Below are positions 12,620-25,700 of a stretch of DNA of 64,000 nucleotides, piece by piece. A model generated the notes under the pieces. It ran no database searches and was not told the DNA's origin. It worked only from the letters and a program-made list of their open reading frames with translations. Every line of letters starts with the position of its first letter. The first letter of the stretch is position 1. This DNA is from Seison nebaliae (Eukaryota; Rotifera; Pararotatoria; Seisonacea; Seisonidae): positions 1 through 64,000 of the forward strand of contig JALJEE010002072.1 of NCBI GenBank assembly GCA_023231475.1. Direction: 5' to 3'. A program made the position numbers and the translations under genes.

Positions 12620-14010
12620 TCAAGAAGATGAAATGGCCATCGGCTCCATCAATTTCGATGGTGATACATCTGCAAATTTCTCCAATTTAACTTGGGATGG
12701 AATCGCTCCATAAACGGAGAATTCCCATTTCTCATCGTCAGCAACCGGTTCTTTGAACGCTCTACCCAAGTTAGCCAACAAATATAAATAGTTGGTTGGG
12801 GGAAAAACGAACGCTTGTTTCTTTATTAAATCCAGTCCTTTCTATTGAGGAAGAGAGAAGAGAGTAAATTAAATATAGACATCATCGTCCATTATCTGTT
12901 TATGATAATCAATTAATAAATCAGAATAATTCGAAGACTAGTTTTAGGATAAGTAGTAAGTAAACGGTTAAAATTTTCTTTTAAATCAGATAATTCTCAA
13001 ACTTCCTAACTTTAACGGACCAATTTCTCGTTTTCATCAAATAGTAGATAATTAGAATGGTTCCCGTATTCTCGCCGTGTTCTGAATAAACCAGTAATCG
13101 TTGTTCTCGACCATAGAGCACAGTATCTAAATAAAAGTTTATTGAGATCACAAAATGAATAAGGAACGCATAAAGTCGAAAATTCTCGACAAATCTACCA
13201 AAAAGTCATCTTTGATCAAATACGGGTTTACATATAACGAAAAATAATCGACCGAACTCGTATTCGTACTAAATCTATTTTTATTATAATTTTATGAGAC
13301 TTTCTCCATTTAAAAAAAATTAACTTTGGCATCACATGTGTAGTCAAGTTGAGATAGGCATCGACGGGAATATTCTCCATAATATAATTGTCATTCGCCT
13401 GAGCTCTCGTTCCCAACATAATCGAATCGGTGATAATGAATGGATAAGTTTTGATTAATCGTCGTTCACGTATTGGAACGAGCATACTCTGTTCTTCGCA
13501 CAAGAATGGTGCCATTCTGGTAATGTCTTGAATTCCGTTAAGTAGCAATGAAATATTCGCTGTGTCCCATTCACTACTCAACCACTTGAAACAATTAACC
13601 GCTAAATTTTTAGATGCCTCCGAATCATCTCCACTATCATATAGAATGATGGTCTTCGCACATTGAAGTAGATTATGAATATTGCAGAAATAAGTTCCGT
13701 CTGGTTTCTGAAAAGTAAATGAAAATTATTATCAAACATTATTTAAGAAAAATTTGTAAACTCTGTAAATGTTTCGTGCTCCGAATAAATGCATATTATC
13801 ATAATATTGTTTGGGACGACAATCTAAATACGAACAAGTCAACCAAATTTGAATTGAGAAAGAAATTTGAACCGATTAACAATAAATAATTTTCATGCCA
13901 AAATAACGGTATTCCATTACCATCTTCTCTCATCACTAAATTATATAATTCTATCGAATTGATCCAATTAATTTCTTCGAGATAAACATCTCTATTCTAA
14001 TCATCACAAA
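12620..14010 (-). CDS. Rhodanese plus dual-specificity pseudophosphatase, MK-STYX/STYXL1-like
   Basis: Several short exons. The N-terminal part looks like a rhodanese/CH2 domain (CRPKQYYDNMHLFGARNIYR near 13820-13760, then KTIILYDSGDDSEASKNLA near 13640). The C-terminal part looks like a dual-specificity phosphatase fold: YPFIITDSIMLGTRAQANDN near 13410, then VYSEHGENTGT-ILIIYYLMKTRNWS near 13080, joined in frame to KGLDLIKKQAFVFPPTNYLY near 12830. The order matches MK-STYX (STYXL1). The signature position that is HCxxxxxR in active enzymes reads YSEHGENT, so both the nucleophilic cysteine and the arginine are absent and the protein should be catalytically dead. Known relatives act as regulators of stress signalling by binding partners. 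The stop is at 12622-12620. The first exon and the joins inside the rhodanese half and around 13290-13130 are unresolved. Confidence 0.6.
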
Positions 14011-14372
14011 TGGAATAATGGAATGGAAAAGATGAGATAGTTTTTTCTTTAAACTTCATCAGTATATTCTGGATTTGTTGTCGTGCTCTCCATAGCAACC
14101 TCGATCAATTATTCCAGTGATTGAATTCAAAAGAAAAAATTGTCTTTCTTTCCATTTCTTTTAATCGTTATTCCATTGCACTCATTTCATTTCTTATAAG
14201 TATTAAAATATGTTTTAGAAGAAGTTTTAATTAAATAGCTCAAAAAAGAGAAATTCCAACAAAATAATTTTATAAAATTGAAGAACTTTTTTTGAAGAAA
14301 ACTAAAAAGAAATTGTGTGAGAGGAAGAGTGATGTTAGAAGGAGGAATGGAAAGAAGGAAATAAATTTTAAT
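14011..14372. other. Short intergenic gap
   Basis: Between the Smad stop and the pseudophosphatase 5' exons. Nothing coding was recognised. It should hold the 3' UTR of the Smad gene and the promoter or first exon of the pseudophosphatase gene. Confidence 0.4.
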
Positions 14373-15445
14373 TTATGACACTGAAGTAATTTGAATATTA
14401 TTCATTTTCATTAAACGTAAAATTCGATCGATCCACAAAAGTGGACTGTTTAAATGAATTTCTATCCAACAAGGCGTCGAAGTAATATTCTGTCGTTGGT
14501 AATCGGCACCCCATCCTTTAACGAAACTAATACGCACAATACAATAATGGATCAATTGGTAAATGTCATTATAAGTTTTTTTACAGTTCTCTTGAACGGT
14601 ATTACTGAATTCCTTCAGATTGAAAAGACAAAGAGAACATTTCGGAGGGATTTTGCACACCGTCCTCTCATGGAAATTGTGAATGGTATTCATTTGAATG
14701 GCTTGAACGAAAATCGGATTATCCGATAAACATTCTACATACACATTCCCTCCCACACTATAAATATAAATTCCGTTACCGATGAGATTGCGAACGGTTT
14801 CCGATTGTGCCTTCCTCTTCAAATTCGACAACTTTCCTAGAGAAAATCGATTCTTCAAATTTTCTGGATAATTATATCCATCAACAATAATTCCAAATTT
14901 CTCTCCATGAAATACCTCGCCAACTCTCTCATTCAATTCGTAGTAAGAGATGTTACACCAATATTTCGTTTCTTCGAAAGGAACTGGACATACTGTTAAT
15001 GCGAGTCTACTCATCAATTCTCCTTCGTTCTCATTCGAATTACTTCGATTTCGTCTTGGTGGTGATAAATTGAAAGGATTCATCGTTCGGTTATTCATCG
15101 ATGTCAATTGTTGATTATTACTAATTTGTTGTTCGTTGTAGAAATTGTCATTGAATTGATGATGAGCTTGTACGGGAGATGTGGAAGAGATGGGCATCAT
15201 ATCGATATCATCCTGGAAATATTTTCCATCAAGCGATTGTGGTGTGATGGTGGAGATGGAGGAGATGGAATCCATTCTCAACGTATCATTATCATCCGTA
15301 TGGTTACTACCATCGAAAAAGTTCATTGAAATGTTCATATTTGATTGTGGCTCATAAATTATGTCTTTCATATTTCCATTAAAATAATCCGTATTCTGAT
15401 CGAAGAAACCATCCAATTCTTGATAATTTATATTCTTTGGAACAA

Positions 15446-15476
<31 letters not shown>

Positions 15477-16115
15477 ATTCATTTGATCGAATGAATCATA
15501 TCCATTATTCAATTGAGAAGTTGATGAGAGACGGTTTTTCTTATTCGAAATCATTTGTAACATATTTGGAATACCATCATTCAATTCGATGTTATCATCA
15601 TTCACAATCGTATGTGTATCGACATATTGATTAAATTTAGCAACGAGAACTGGCGGCAGAATTGGAGTGGAGATTCGTTCATAATGATAAGGATTAATAC
15701 AAACGTTCGTTGCATTCCGATCCGTATGATTTATGCGACAATCATCGATCGATTTGAGTTCTTTGTGCGATTGCAAATCGGGCCATCTCCAAATGCGACA
15801 GTAGATAACTTGTGGTAGACTCTTCCGATTAGAAATTTGAAATCGACCGTCAATAGATTTCATTAATAGAATGCAATCACTTTTCTGATGAGGATGAGCG
15901 AGTGCCCATTCTAATGTCTTCAACGAATTCTTCTCATTCTTCATCTTTTTCACTAGAATTTCGATGGCCCGATGTGACCAATTATCGTCTTCGCTCACCT
16001 GTCGCCATTTCATCAAACAATCCATCAATCTCTTCGCTTCATAAATTTTCGACAACTTCTTCTTACAACTCTGCAATTTGCGAACGATCTCTTTATTCTT
16101 CGACATTTTCTTCAA
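14373..16115 (-). CDS. Mad: Receptor-regulated Smad, BMP type (Mad-like)
   Basis: A single exon of 580 codons. Residues about 30-140 form the MH1 DNA-binding domain with the beta-hairpin IYCRIWRWPDLQSHKELK. The zinc ligands are intact: Cys in KSDC, DDC and NVC, and His in NPYHYER. Residues about 385-580 form MH2 (WCNISYYELNERVGEVFHGE, NRFSLGKLSNL, VGGNVYVECLSD). The L3 region KGWGADYQRQNITSTPCWIE and the end TSVS carry the SxS receptor-phosphorylation motif. ILPPVLV after MH1 and IEIHL favour the Smad1/5/Mad branch over Smad2/3. It would act as nuclear effector of BMP/Dpp receptors with Smad4. The linker (about 240 residues) is Asn/Ser-rich with a nine-Asn run, and I see no PPxY motif for Smurf binding. 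The L3 residue pair is Q..N where Smad1 has H..D, so it is somewhat divergent. Confidence 0.92.
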
Positions 16116-17007
16116 ACAAATTCTTAATGAATCTTTTTTATAAGATTCATAAGAATTTCATCTATTCCCTTCCAACAAACCAATTAATTGAAAATACATT
16201 ATTTATTTCTCTTTTCTATCCAAATGCTTTCAATTCAAATAACTTCATTCTATCTCCTTCACATACACAATCATTTCTTCCACTCTCTTATTTTATTGCC
16301 AATCAATAAAAATAATTATGTAGTAAATATCTCCATCGAACATAACCTTTACTTATGCAAGAACAAGATAATTGAACTTTCGCCTTTCGATCATTCTAAT
16401 GGACAACATCATTCATTTTATAATTTCCCATTACCGAATTCATTAGACTTCTTACGTCAAAACTCAATGTCCATGTCTCTTCTTCTTCTTTCGGACATTT
16501 CCTCTTCTTTTTTTTTCACAAAATTCCCATTGAAAATTTTTTCTTTTTCATCAAACTAATTCTATTTTCTCTATCAAATTTCTCCATTTTTCATTTGTCA
16601 TTCTTCCTCACAATTAAGTCAGTCAATTCAATCAATTTTTAAAATGACACAAAAAATATTTCACAACAATTTGAACTAATTGAAACAAATTGTATTTAAA
16701 TTATCACCTCTAAAAACATATGATTGAAAATGAATAGAAGTTCTCAGAACTTTTTTGGTTAAACTATATTTTCCTTTTTTTATTCTCGTTAAATCGAATG
16801 AAATGAAATGAAATTTCAATTCCTAGAGATGTGAATGATTAGATGAAAGATTGTCCGATTAATGATCTGTCTCATTTCGGCACAAAAACAAAATTTTCTT
16901 GTTTAATAACAAAAAATTTATTATAAATAGCTACTAGTTGTATGTATTGAATTTCAATTAGACTTCTCTCCTCTCAAACCATTAGTGGAGATGCAACGAA
17001 TTAAATG
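16116..17007. other. Intergenic stretch, nothing recognised
   Basis: AT-rich sequence between the EF-hand gene and the Smad start. It probably holds the Smad promoter and 5' UTR. The open frames on the + strand are antisense tails or low-complexity. Confidence 0.4.
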
Positions 17008-17634
17008 TTAAATTGAATGATAAAACTCATAATCGATATCATTCATGTGAAAGAAATATTTTATGAACTCTAGATAATCAACACGATTATCGTTGTTTAT
17101 ATCGACCTTTTGGAAAATGGCGGACATGTCCATGTCATTCTGACGACCCTTCAACGATTTCAGCGAACTTACCACTGATGTCACTTCTTGGCGTGAGAGA
17201 TATCCATTTTTATCCTTATCCAATTTAACTAATCCGTTTTTTAACAATTGATATCTATCCATCGATGAGAAGAAAAAAAATAATAAAAAAAATGTTAACA
17301 TCAATTTCGTTTGTTTTCGGATGACACCGCTTAATTCCCATTTACTTAGTCCATTCGTCTTCGTCTGATCAGTAGCGCGAAGTAGTTTATGTAAATGGAC
17401 ATCACTCACTTTAAAATTGTTCTCATTAAAATAGTTTTGCATCTCTTCGAAGTCAATATCAGCATCATCATTCAAATCAATGTAATGGAAATCGTTTAAC
17501 ATCGATTTAATGTATCGAACTTCTTGGAGAGTCATGTAAATTTTATCTTGTGATTCCATGGGGAAATTAAAGATAAGATTCTCATACACCAATGAACTTC
17601 TATTTCGAGAGGAGAATTCAATATTCTCTCTCAA
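17008..17634 (-). CDS. Calmodulin-like protein with four EF-hands
   Basis: About 194 residues after removal of one short intron at about 17310-17266. The donor follows QTKLI and the acceptor precedes YQLLKNG, and the intron keeps frame, so it also reads through as a phenylalanine-rich artefact. EF-hand loops in order are DLNDDADIDFEE, DQTKTNGLSKWE, DKDKNGYLSRQE and DINNDNRVDYLE. Loops 1, 3 and 4 have acidic residues at positions 1 and 12 and oxygen ligands between. Loop 2 has T at positions 3 and 5 and is probably weak. The two-lobed arrangement suggests a calcium sensor. I cannot assign a named family. The first ATG is used; a second Met 25 codons later (MESQDKIYM) is an alternative start. 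Confidence 0.75.
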   Translation of the reverse strand: MRENIEFSSRNRSSLVYENLIFNFPMESQDKIYMTLQEVRYIKSMLNDFHYIDLNDDADIDFEEMQNYFNENNFKVSDVHLHKLLRATDQTKTNGLSKWELSGVIRKQTKLMLTFFLLFFFFSSMDRYQLLKNGLVKLDKDKNGYLSRQEVTSVVSSLKSLKGRQNDMDMSAIFQKVDINNDNRVDYLEFIKYFFHMNDIDYEFYHSI

Positions 17635-18291
17635 TTACTTTCCACTTAGAAGCAGATACTTTGAATTCCTAAATATCAAGATATTCTTCCAATATTTCCC
17701 ATTAACTTCGCGTTGTTGATAAGTCTTCAAATTTTCTCGAGTTCTCTTTGATAGACAAACACAGATGGATAATGAATATTCATCTCAAGGACCATGATAA
17801 GTTTGCGCTGAATGAGACATTTGTTGGAAGTTTAACAAATTTCGAACGTTGATGCAAATTATTCATATTTTCCATTGATTGATATTCCTATTGATATTTT
17901 CCATTATATTTCCATTGAATTTTTTGATCAATTTGAATAAACGGTAGTTCGATTGATAATGAAGTGATTATGATTATTATCAAATTCTAATTCGGATAAT
18001 CAAAGTATCATAACAATAAATTAGACGACACAAGAAGCCGTTATTCTACCATAAGAAGGAAGCATCTTATCTTTAACTTAACTTCGCCCTTAACACGAAT
18101 ATAAAGGTGTCAAACTAAATTTTATAGTGATTGTATGAAAACGTTCATTCGAATTTCTAAAAGTTTTTCTTATTGTTTGATGAATTTATAAATATTTAAA
18201 TTTTTAACAGATTTCTTAAAGAAGTGTACTTAAAGATGCATAAATAAGCGAGGTGACTTACCAAGAAATATTTACTAGGAGAGTAGTAGTA
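17635..18291. other. Intergenic stretch, nothing recognised
   Basis: No coding, repeat or RNA signal was recognised upstream of the EF-hand gene. It ends at the TA target of the transposon relic. Confidence 0.4.
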
Positions 18292-18870
18292 CAGTGAGTT
18301 TCATTAATGTTCGGACATGACAATTTACATGCATTTACCCAAAACTGATAATTTTAGTTTCATTAATGTTCGGACATTTTAGTTTAATTGGAGAAAAAGA
18401 TAGATATAAACGAACTTTATTCAATTTTAATAATCGGTCCACTTCCCTTTCCGAGTAACAACTTGAAAATAACGCCGATTCATCTACTTTACTAACAATT
18501 GTAAGTTTTCACATATTTCATTGGGAATTTCGGCCCATGCTCTTTCTAGGCTATTCCATAGATCTACAACGTCGGAATAACACCGTCCTTCTTTATATAG
18601 CCGTCGAGAAATTATTGCCCACAAATTTTCAATAGGATTAAGGTCCGGTGAGCACGCGGGATGCTCGAATAACGAAAATTCCAGTTGGATAATGCTTCCA
18701 TCGTCTTCTTACTGCGATGGATTGAAGCATTATCCTGCTGGAATATAAATGTATCTCTCTGATTTTGTATTCTGGCCACAGTTGCCTTGCTGCACGGTAA
18801 CTGTAAACTTTTCCTTCGTTCTTCGATCCATTTTCGTGGAAAATTAGGCTCGTCCCAAAATTACTTGATA
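18292..18870 (-). mobile_element. Tc1-type DNA transposon relic, 3' end with terminal repeat
   Basis: The left boundary is a TA dinucleotide (18290-18291) followed by CAGTGAG. Inside, a 21-bp sequence GTTTCATTAATGTTCGGACA(T) occurs twice as direct repeats at 18298-18318 and 18357-18377, the arrangement of IR/DR-type Tc1 elements. The minus strand then encodes pieces of the transposase catalytic end: QQDNASIHRSKK around 18730, SPDLNPIENLWA-ISRRLY around 18640-18600, and a tail near GKGSGPIIKIE. The frame is broken at least once in the middle. The 5' half and the opposite terminal repeat are missing; the element ends near 18870. It is an old, inactive copy. It is a different family from the element at 30.6-31.5 kb, since ends and residues differ. 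Confidence 0.82.
18298..18377. repeat. 21-bp direct repeats inside the Tc1 terminal repeat
   Basis: Two identical copies (18298-18318 and 18357-18377), 59 bp apart start to start. In IR/DR Tc1 elements such pairs are transposase binding sites. Confidence 0.8.
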
Positions 18871-19755
18871 CAAAGAAAAATTGAATTATGAGGTTCCTTT
18901 GATTATGAGGTTGAAGTAGGGATAAAAGGAATTCTATTTATAGTATTATAGTGGTGATTAATCGTAGTTAACTATATCAGAAACTTCTGTTATCACATTA
19001 GAGTGTGACAGATAAGTTTACAAAAAGAGACTTAATCACATGACTGAGTCCAAAACATCTTCCTAAATCGCATGGGATTACGGTTAATTGTCGGAAGACT
19101 TGTGAGACTTACCAATTAAGATGGTTCAGGAGCTTAACGTTGACTTGGATATTGATACAATCTGACAAGTTCCTGATGATAAGACCGTTTCATAACATTA
19201 ATTTCCCATCAGTCATTCGAGACATTGTTTCTGCGTTCTTCAGTCATTACATTTATAGTATATATTAAAAATAAAAGCAAAAATTCAAAGTTTAAAATTA
19301 GCACAACATTATAATTAAAAACTAAAGGAACATACTTCTCACATGGTATTATGGTACTATTTCTATAAAAACAATTATTAGAGTCAATACCATTTTTTCT
19401 CGATATTCTTATTCCACTATATGATTTACATGTAATATTACACAAATTGGTCGTACCAACTTTTTAAATTTCCATTATTTATTGAATAAATACTTCAATA
19501 AACAAGAAATCGATGGAGGTTGAAAAAGTATCAAATATCGATAATTCTAATTTTTCTTGATATACTTTCCCGAATAAGAACGACAATTAATGAAGGAATA
19601 AAATATAAATTATTGAATTTATTTCAACAAAAGTTAACGAATAGAATTATTTTAAAATTTTGAAGAGCAGTATATAAAGATGAAATTTTTTTTTATAGTT
19701 GATAATAAATAAGAGAAAAAATTCAGTTAATTTTTTCTCACATAATTTCTTTCGT
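18871..19755. other. Intergenic stretch
   Basis: No gene recognised. A 78-codon minus-strand frame at 19209-19445 has no recognisable content. The right part is likely 3' UTR of the giant minus-strand ORF. Confidence 0.4.
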
Positions 19756-22700
19756 TTATGATTGGAATGTTTCATATGTTTTCATTGCAGACGCAGTTCC
19801 ACTAATTCCAGGAATCATTGACGACGGTTGTTGGTTGCTAACAAATCCACGACCACGTAACGGAGCGACGAACGCATATTTTGATGGAATTCTTATTGAA
19901 CAAGAACCATCAGAACTGTCCAATGATGATTTTAGTCGTCGTAAAGTTTTCGATTGATGATGACCACCACGTTTGGGAAACATTTTTTCCCTTTGAACAA
20001 GACTTCTCATCATAAAATTATCTTGAGTATGTTGCCTCTCTGATTCTTGAGGAGGGAATGATGGTTTTGGATCATTTTCATCTTTTGGTTGAATAAATTC
20101 ATCGGCTTTTCCAATTATTTCCTTCTCATCTTTATTCTTTCCATCTGTCGTCATATCTCCATTTGTTGTTTCATCATCAACGATTTTCTCTCCATCTTTC
20201 TTCTTTGATGATTGAGTGTTTGAACGTTTCTTCTCGTCCAATAATTTCCCATTCACCATCAAATGTTCCAAATCGACATCGCTCGATGTGAATGATGATT
20301 CGGTGGTGTCTGATTCGTTCAAATCACTATTCTCTTCATCTTTCATTAATGCGATATATCTCGTCAAATCTTTCTGATGTTTCTTCTCTTCTTTCGTTCG
20401 ATTTCTATTCGGTTGTTTCGATTGCAAATGATGAATCGATGTCAATTCGGCTATCTGCCAATCGATGATCTCACTAGGAATATCTGGAAACAATTGGAAA
20501 TTCTTTTCATGTTCTTCATCGACTTCATCTCGAAATTTCGCATCATCCAATAATTCGGTGAGAATATTTCGAAATTTCTGATTGGAATGATGATGATTTG
20601 ATGGTAATTCAAATGAGTTGATGAGATCTCCTCTCAAATCCAGAATGGGTGTTAATCGATATTTTCTGATATGATCTTGATACGCATTGATACAATTTTC
20701 GATAATGATACCATTGTCCATGGTGGCGAATGTAGAAGCGATGAATTGTTGATAAAGGAAGAGAGCAATGAATAATTTAATTCTTTCCGTTTCGACTGTT
20801 GTCAATAATAAATTATACATCGGTACCGTCGACATAATATCAACGAGATTAATTCTCTGGAAATTCTTCTTTTCATCTTTTCTCTCTTTCACTTCTTCGC
20901 TCGTATGAATCGAATATTTGATATGAGAGAGAATCTTCTCTTGGAGAAGATGTTGAATTTCAATTTTGTCCATATTCGCCATATGTTTTCTTCGATTCTC
21001 TTCATCGTTCTTCGATTCATCACATGGAACTTTCATTCCATCTTCCACTTTCGAGCACTTTCTCAAATAATTTCTCATTCTCTCACTCAATTGATCGAGC
21101 AAGAATAATTTCATTAATTCCTCTAATTCCTCTTCATATCCATCCATGAGAATTGTTCGACATTTCCCAAAATAATTATAATCTAATTCAATCGATTCGT
21201 CGTCGTTCAAATGACCATGTCGCCATAATTTATAAATGATACTTCCTCTCTCCTCCTCCATTCGAATGAGACGACAATAAAATGTAAAGAGAGTTCGAAC
21301 GAATTGTTCAATATTCTCTGCATTCGAACCATCCATCTGATTTACGATTTGTCTGTACAATATCGGAACATCATCCTTCTTTACTTCTTCCAAACATTTG
21401 AACAAATAGAGCGATCTCAACGGTGAAATATAAATGAGATAATTTCGATTTTTCTCCGAATTTCCTTCCGATTCATTATAATTAACAAATATCAATTTAT
21501 CCAAAATTTCCAAATAAATCGATCGAATTGATAAATTTATTGGAGTGAAATCATTCTTGATGGAGAGGATGTGATTGAGCGATATCCTTAAAAACATGAA
21601 TAGAGTCGTGGGAGATAATTGATTATAATAAATTGATTCATTCAAATTCTCATTGTCACATACCGTCATTTCTGGTACGATGATATTCTTTATAAAATTT
21701 GAAATTAACAACATTTCATTCTCTTTTTCTCCCATTCCACTACTCTCCAATAACATTCTGATAAGAGTAGAAATTATTTTATTTTTTTTCGATCGTCTCC
21801 TCATCTCCCCATTCGTCTCTCCATTAATGAGCGATAATAATCGTAATCGAACAATTGATGAATGATGGATACATTTTATCAGATCCTCTAACAATTCATA
21901 TTCCACAATTAACGGTTCCTCATCATCCAAAATGAATTTTCGACAAAAATAAATTGATGTGATAATATTATCATCACAATTCTTTAAATTGAATAATTCC
22001 TTCAATGTGAAATCGTCAATAATATTGAACAAATGAGAATAATTGATGAAATGTTCACGATTTCCGTTCTCTTTTTTTTCTCGTTGTCTTCCCTTAAATT
22101 TCTCTTTTTCATTCATTAATTCTTTCGAATTATCTTTTGACTTAATTCGATTGAAGATATGTTGAAGGAATATTCTTAAAATGAATTCGTTGAAAATCGA
22201 CGAGATGGAGACGAAAGATCGAAGAAAAAATTGGAAAGAATTCTTCAACGAGTTTGATTGACTCTCAAATATGATGGGGAGATAATGGTCGATATGTTGC
22301 AGATATGGAATGAATAATTTCAAATCTTTCTCTTTCACTTCAATTCGCAACAAAAGATTTCCCAATAAAATTAACGATGCTTCCAAATTTATTGGATCGA
22401 AATCGAAAGTGACGAACAATTTCCTGAGAATTAAATTGATATGTTTTCTTTCTCCGAAATATCGATTATTCTCATCCTCCATCAATTCATCATTATCATT
22501 CTCCGATGTTACATAATAAAGTAGTTCGATATTCTCCAAAAATAAATTCCATACGAATGGTAATTGTTGATAAGCGACGTTTCCATCTCCGAAAATATGA
22601 AAATTGGAATGATCGACAATTATTTGGAAATCGTTCAAATTTCTCATCGTTACCAATTGATAGAGATGGAAACCGATTTCAACAAAATTTTCCACGAAAC

Positions 22701-25700
22701 ATTTTCGAATGAAATTGAAAGAATTTTTTGTTTCTATTAAATTCTTCGCGACGAATCGACGAGAAAATTGGAGATAATTCGAGAAGATATTAAGGAACAT
22801 TCTCACATCTTTCAACATTCGATCCATAAATCTTATTTCGATCATTTGACGAAATTCTTTTGTTTCCATTAAGAAACATTTCATCATTCGATCTATTAAA
22901 CGTTTAACAGTTCTCGTTAAATTATCGATGAATTCCACATTCAAATATTTAGAGGAGAAATTACATTTCACATCATTCTCCAACGACATAACTTGAAGAC
23001 ATTTTTGATAAAATACTCTCAGAATAAAATCGAATAACAACATCCATTCATTATCGATTATCAAACGATTTCTATTCAATTCTATCATCGTTTTCTTCAT
23101 TTTCAAAAAAGAGAAATTATTCTCTTGAAATAAACGAATGAGATTGGCAGATAATAAATTCTTTTCACAAATTGATTTTATATCAGCCGAATGATCAAGA
23201 AAAAATTTCCCATCGATATCGATATCGAAAATCAATCGATCGACCAATCTACAACAAATCGATTTGGATAAAGAATTTATCGATTTATAATCGTCATGAA
23301 TTTGATGAAGGAGATGATTGAATAGACAATCAGTTAATTGATGTTTCGATTTCAAATTTTTCTTTCCATTCCCAATTTCCATTTCGTCTTCATCAATTTC
23401 TTCATATTTTCCCATTAAATTATTCTCGTTTAATAATTGATTGACATCTAAATAATTCTCATCAATTCTCTCGTTTAACGGTAATAGAAGACGGAAAAGA
23501 AATTTTAATATTTCATCACTGCCATTTGAAGGTATTCCATCAACATTATCATTAGATGACGAATAAAAACTCTCTAATGTTGTGAATGTTGAGAGAATGG
23601 AGGAATCATCTAAAATGATGAGAAGAGTTTTAGAGAGATGTTTGAAAAGTCGTTTTTGTTTCATATTGAAATCTTTTGGAATTGTTCGACAATCGATCGA
23701 TCTCCATAAATGGAAAATTTTCTTCATCATTTTCATTCGACGTAACTTCTTATAAGGAATTTGATGTTTCTCTTTTTGATTCGATGTTGTTGATTGATTA
23801 TCTTCTACCATCATTCCATCACTCATCACTTCTTCCATCATTAGATCCATTCCATCTAAATTTTGAATTGATTCGATATAATTGTCTTTATTCAAAATTC
23901 TTTCCGTTTTCATATTTCTCCCTTTATTCCGATTATTCTTATCACGACCACTTAATCTAGATCGAACTGTTCGATGACGATCATTATCTCCTCGTCCTCG
24001 TTTTGGTCGATCACTTTCCCGCAAATGTTTCGATCTTTCATTCTCTCTTCGTCGTTTACCACCGGAATCATCACGAATCGAATGTTTGCGAGAATCGAAA
24101 CGATGCTCATACGATTTCTTCGAATCAGACAATTTCCTTGTTGATTTTAAATCGTTGGATAAAAACGTTGATCGATGACGTATTTTATCATCATCCTTTT
24201 GTATCATCACATCCAATTGATCATAATGATGTCTTCGTCGATTGAAATTTCGATTATTATCTAAAAATTCCAAATTATTCGTTGATGATGTTAAAATGGA
24301 TGTGGTAGTTGTCGTCGTTGGTCCATCTAAATGATTGATGAGAGGTGGCAAATCCCGAAATGTTTCCTTCTCATTTATTAATAATTCATTATCTTTCACT
24401 CGATTATCGAACGCTCTCAATGAATCATTTGTTATTACACAATTGAACGAAATCTCTTCCATCGATTTCTTCCCCGTACTCGATGATGTTGTCGATGTTG
24501 TTGTCAATCGTCGTCTTTCAATTTTATGATCTCTTGGAACTTCTCTCCAATTATTCTTTTCTTCCACTTCTTTACGATTCTCTCTACAATGATTCTTCTC
24601 ATCCAATTCTTTACGAACATCTCTTCTATTAATTTTCTCTTCAAAATCATTTCGATTATCTCTACAAAAATTCTTCTCATCCAAATCTTTCCGAACATCT
24701 CTCCTATTATGTTTCTCTTCAAGATCATTTCGAATCTCTTTTAAAATCATTCTTTCATCCAAATCCTTTCGAAATTTCGTCCAATTATTTGTTTCACATT
24801 CAACATCTTTCCGATTATCTTCCTTCACAATTCGATAATTATCATTTCGATATAAATCATTCCGATTATCTTTCTGATAAATATCTTTCTTTTCTTCCTT
24901 TCGAATTTCCATACCATTCCGATTTCGTTTTGAATGTCGCTCCAATTCTTTCTCCGTCCAATAACATTCATTCCATTCTTCTTTGTCATTCCGATATGAT
25001 TCTTTCCGATCATCCTTCTCAGATCGATATGATTCTCGACGTTGTTCATTTCGATTCTCTCTCTTTTGATTATCTTTCCGATATGAATCATTTCGTATTT
25101 CTTTCGAAAAATTTCGATAAGAATCATTTCTCTTCTTTGAATTATAATCATTTCCATCAACTCGAATCATTTGTTTTACATTATCATAATGATTCGATAT
25201 ATTTTCACATGGATATCGTTTTGATTGAGATGATTCATTATCACATGATAATTTTTGAGTACTTCTTACAGTTCTAATCGTTTCTTTCTCAATCAATCGA
25301 TTATCGATCAATTTCTTCTTTTCATTCATCTTCTTCTCATTCATCAATTTTTTCATTCGTTCACGTTTCATCATTTTCAAATTCTTCAATCTTTTCCTCT
25401 CTTCTTTCTTCTTCTTCTTATTCTCTTCCATTTTCCATTCATACATTTCAAACGTTGTTTTTATCGTTTTCATATTCTTCTCTTTCGTCATTCGAAATAA
25501 TCGACTCAATGACGTTGCCAATTTCATCGATTCCATTTTCATTCCTTTTTTCATTTCGAAAGAATTTTTCCCTTTTTGAAAATGTAAATAAATTCCTTCA
25601 ATCACTTCTTCTTCCTTCTTTTCCATCGTCTTTGTCGAAGTGATTGTCGATGACAATTTCTCACATGTCAACGGGAAATCTTCTTGAAATTGTCGACTCA

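Noticed and set aside
19209-19445. 78-codon minus-strand frame
   Set aside because: Low-complexity and hydrophobic; no start context or similarity seen.
24526-25643. Plus-strand frames of 60-160 codons opposite the giant ORF
   Set aside because: They mirror repeats of the sense frame and have Ser/Ile/His-rich composition with no domain.
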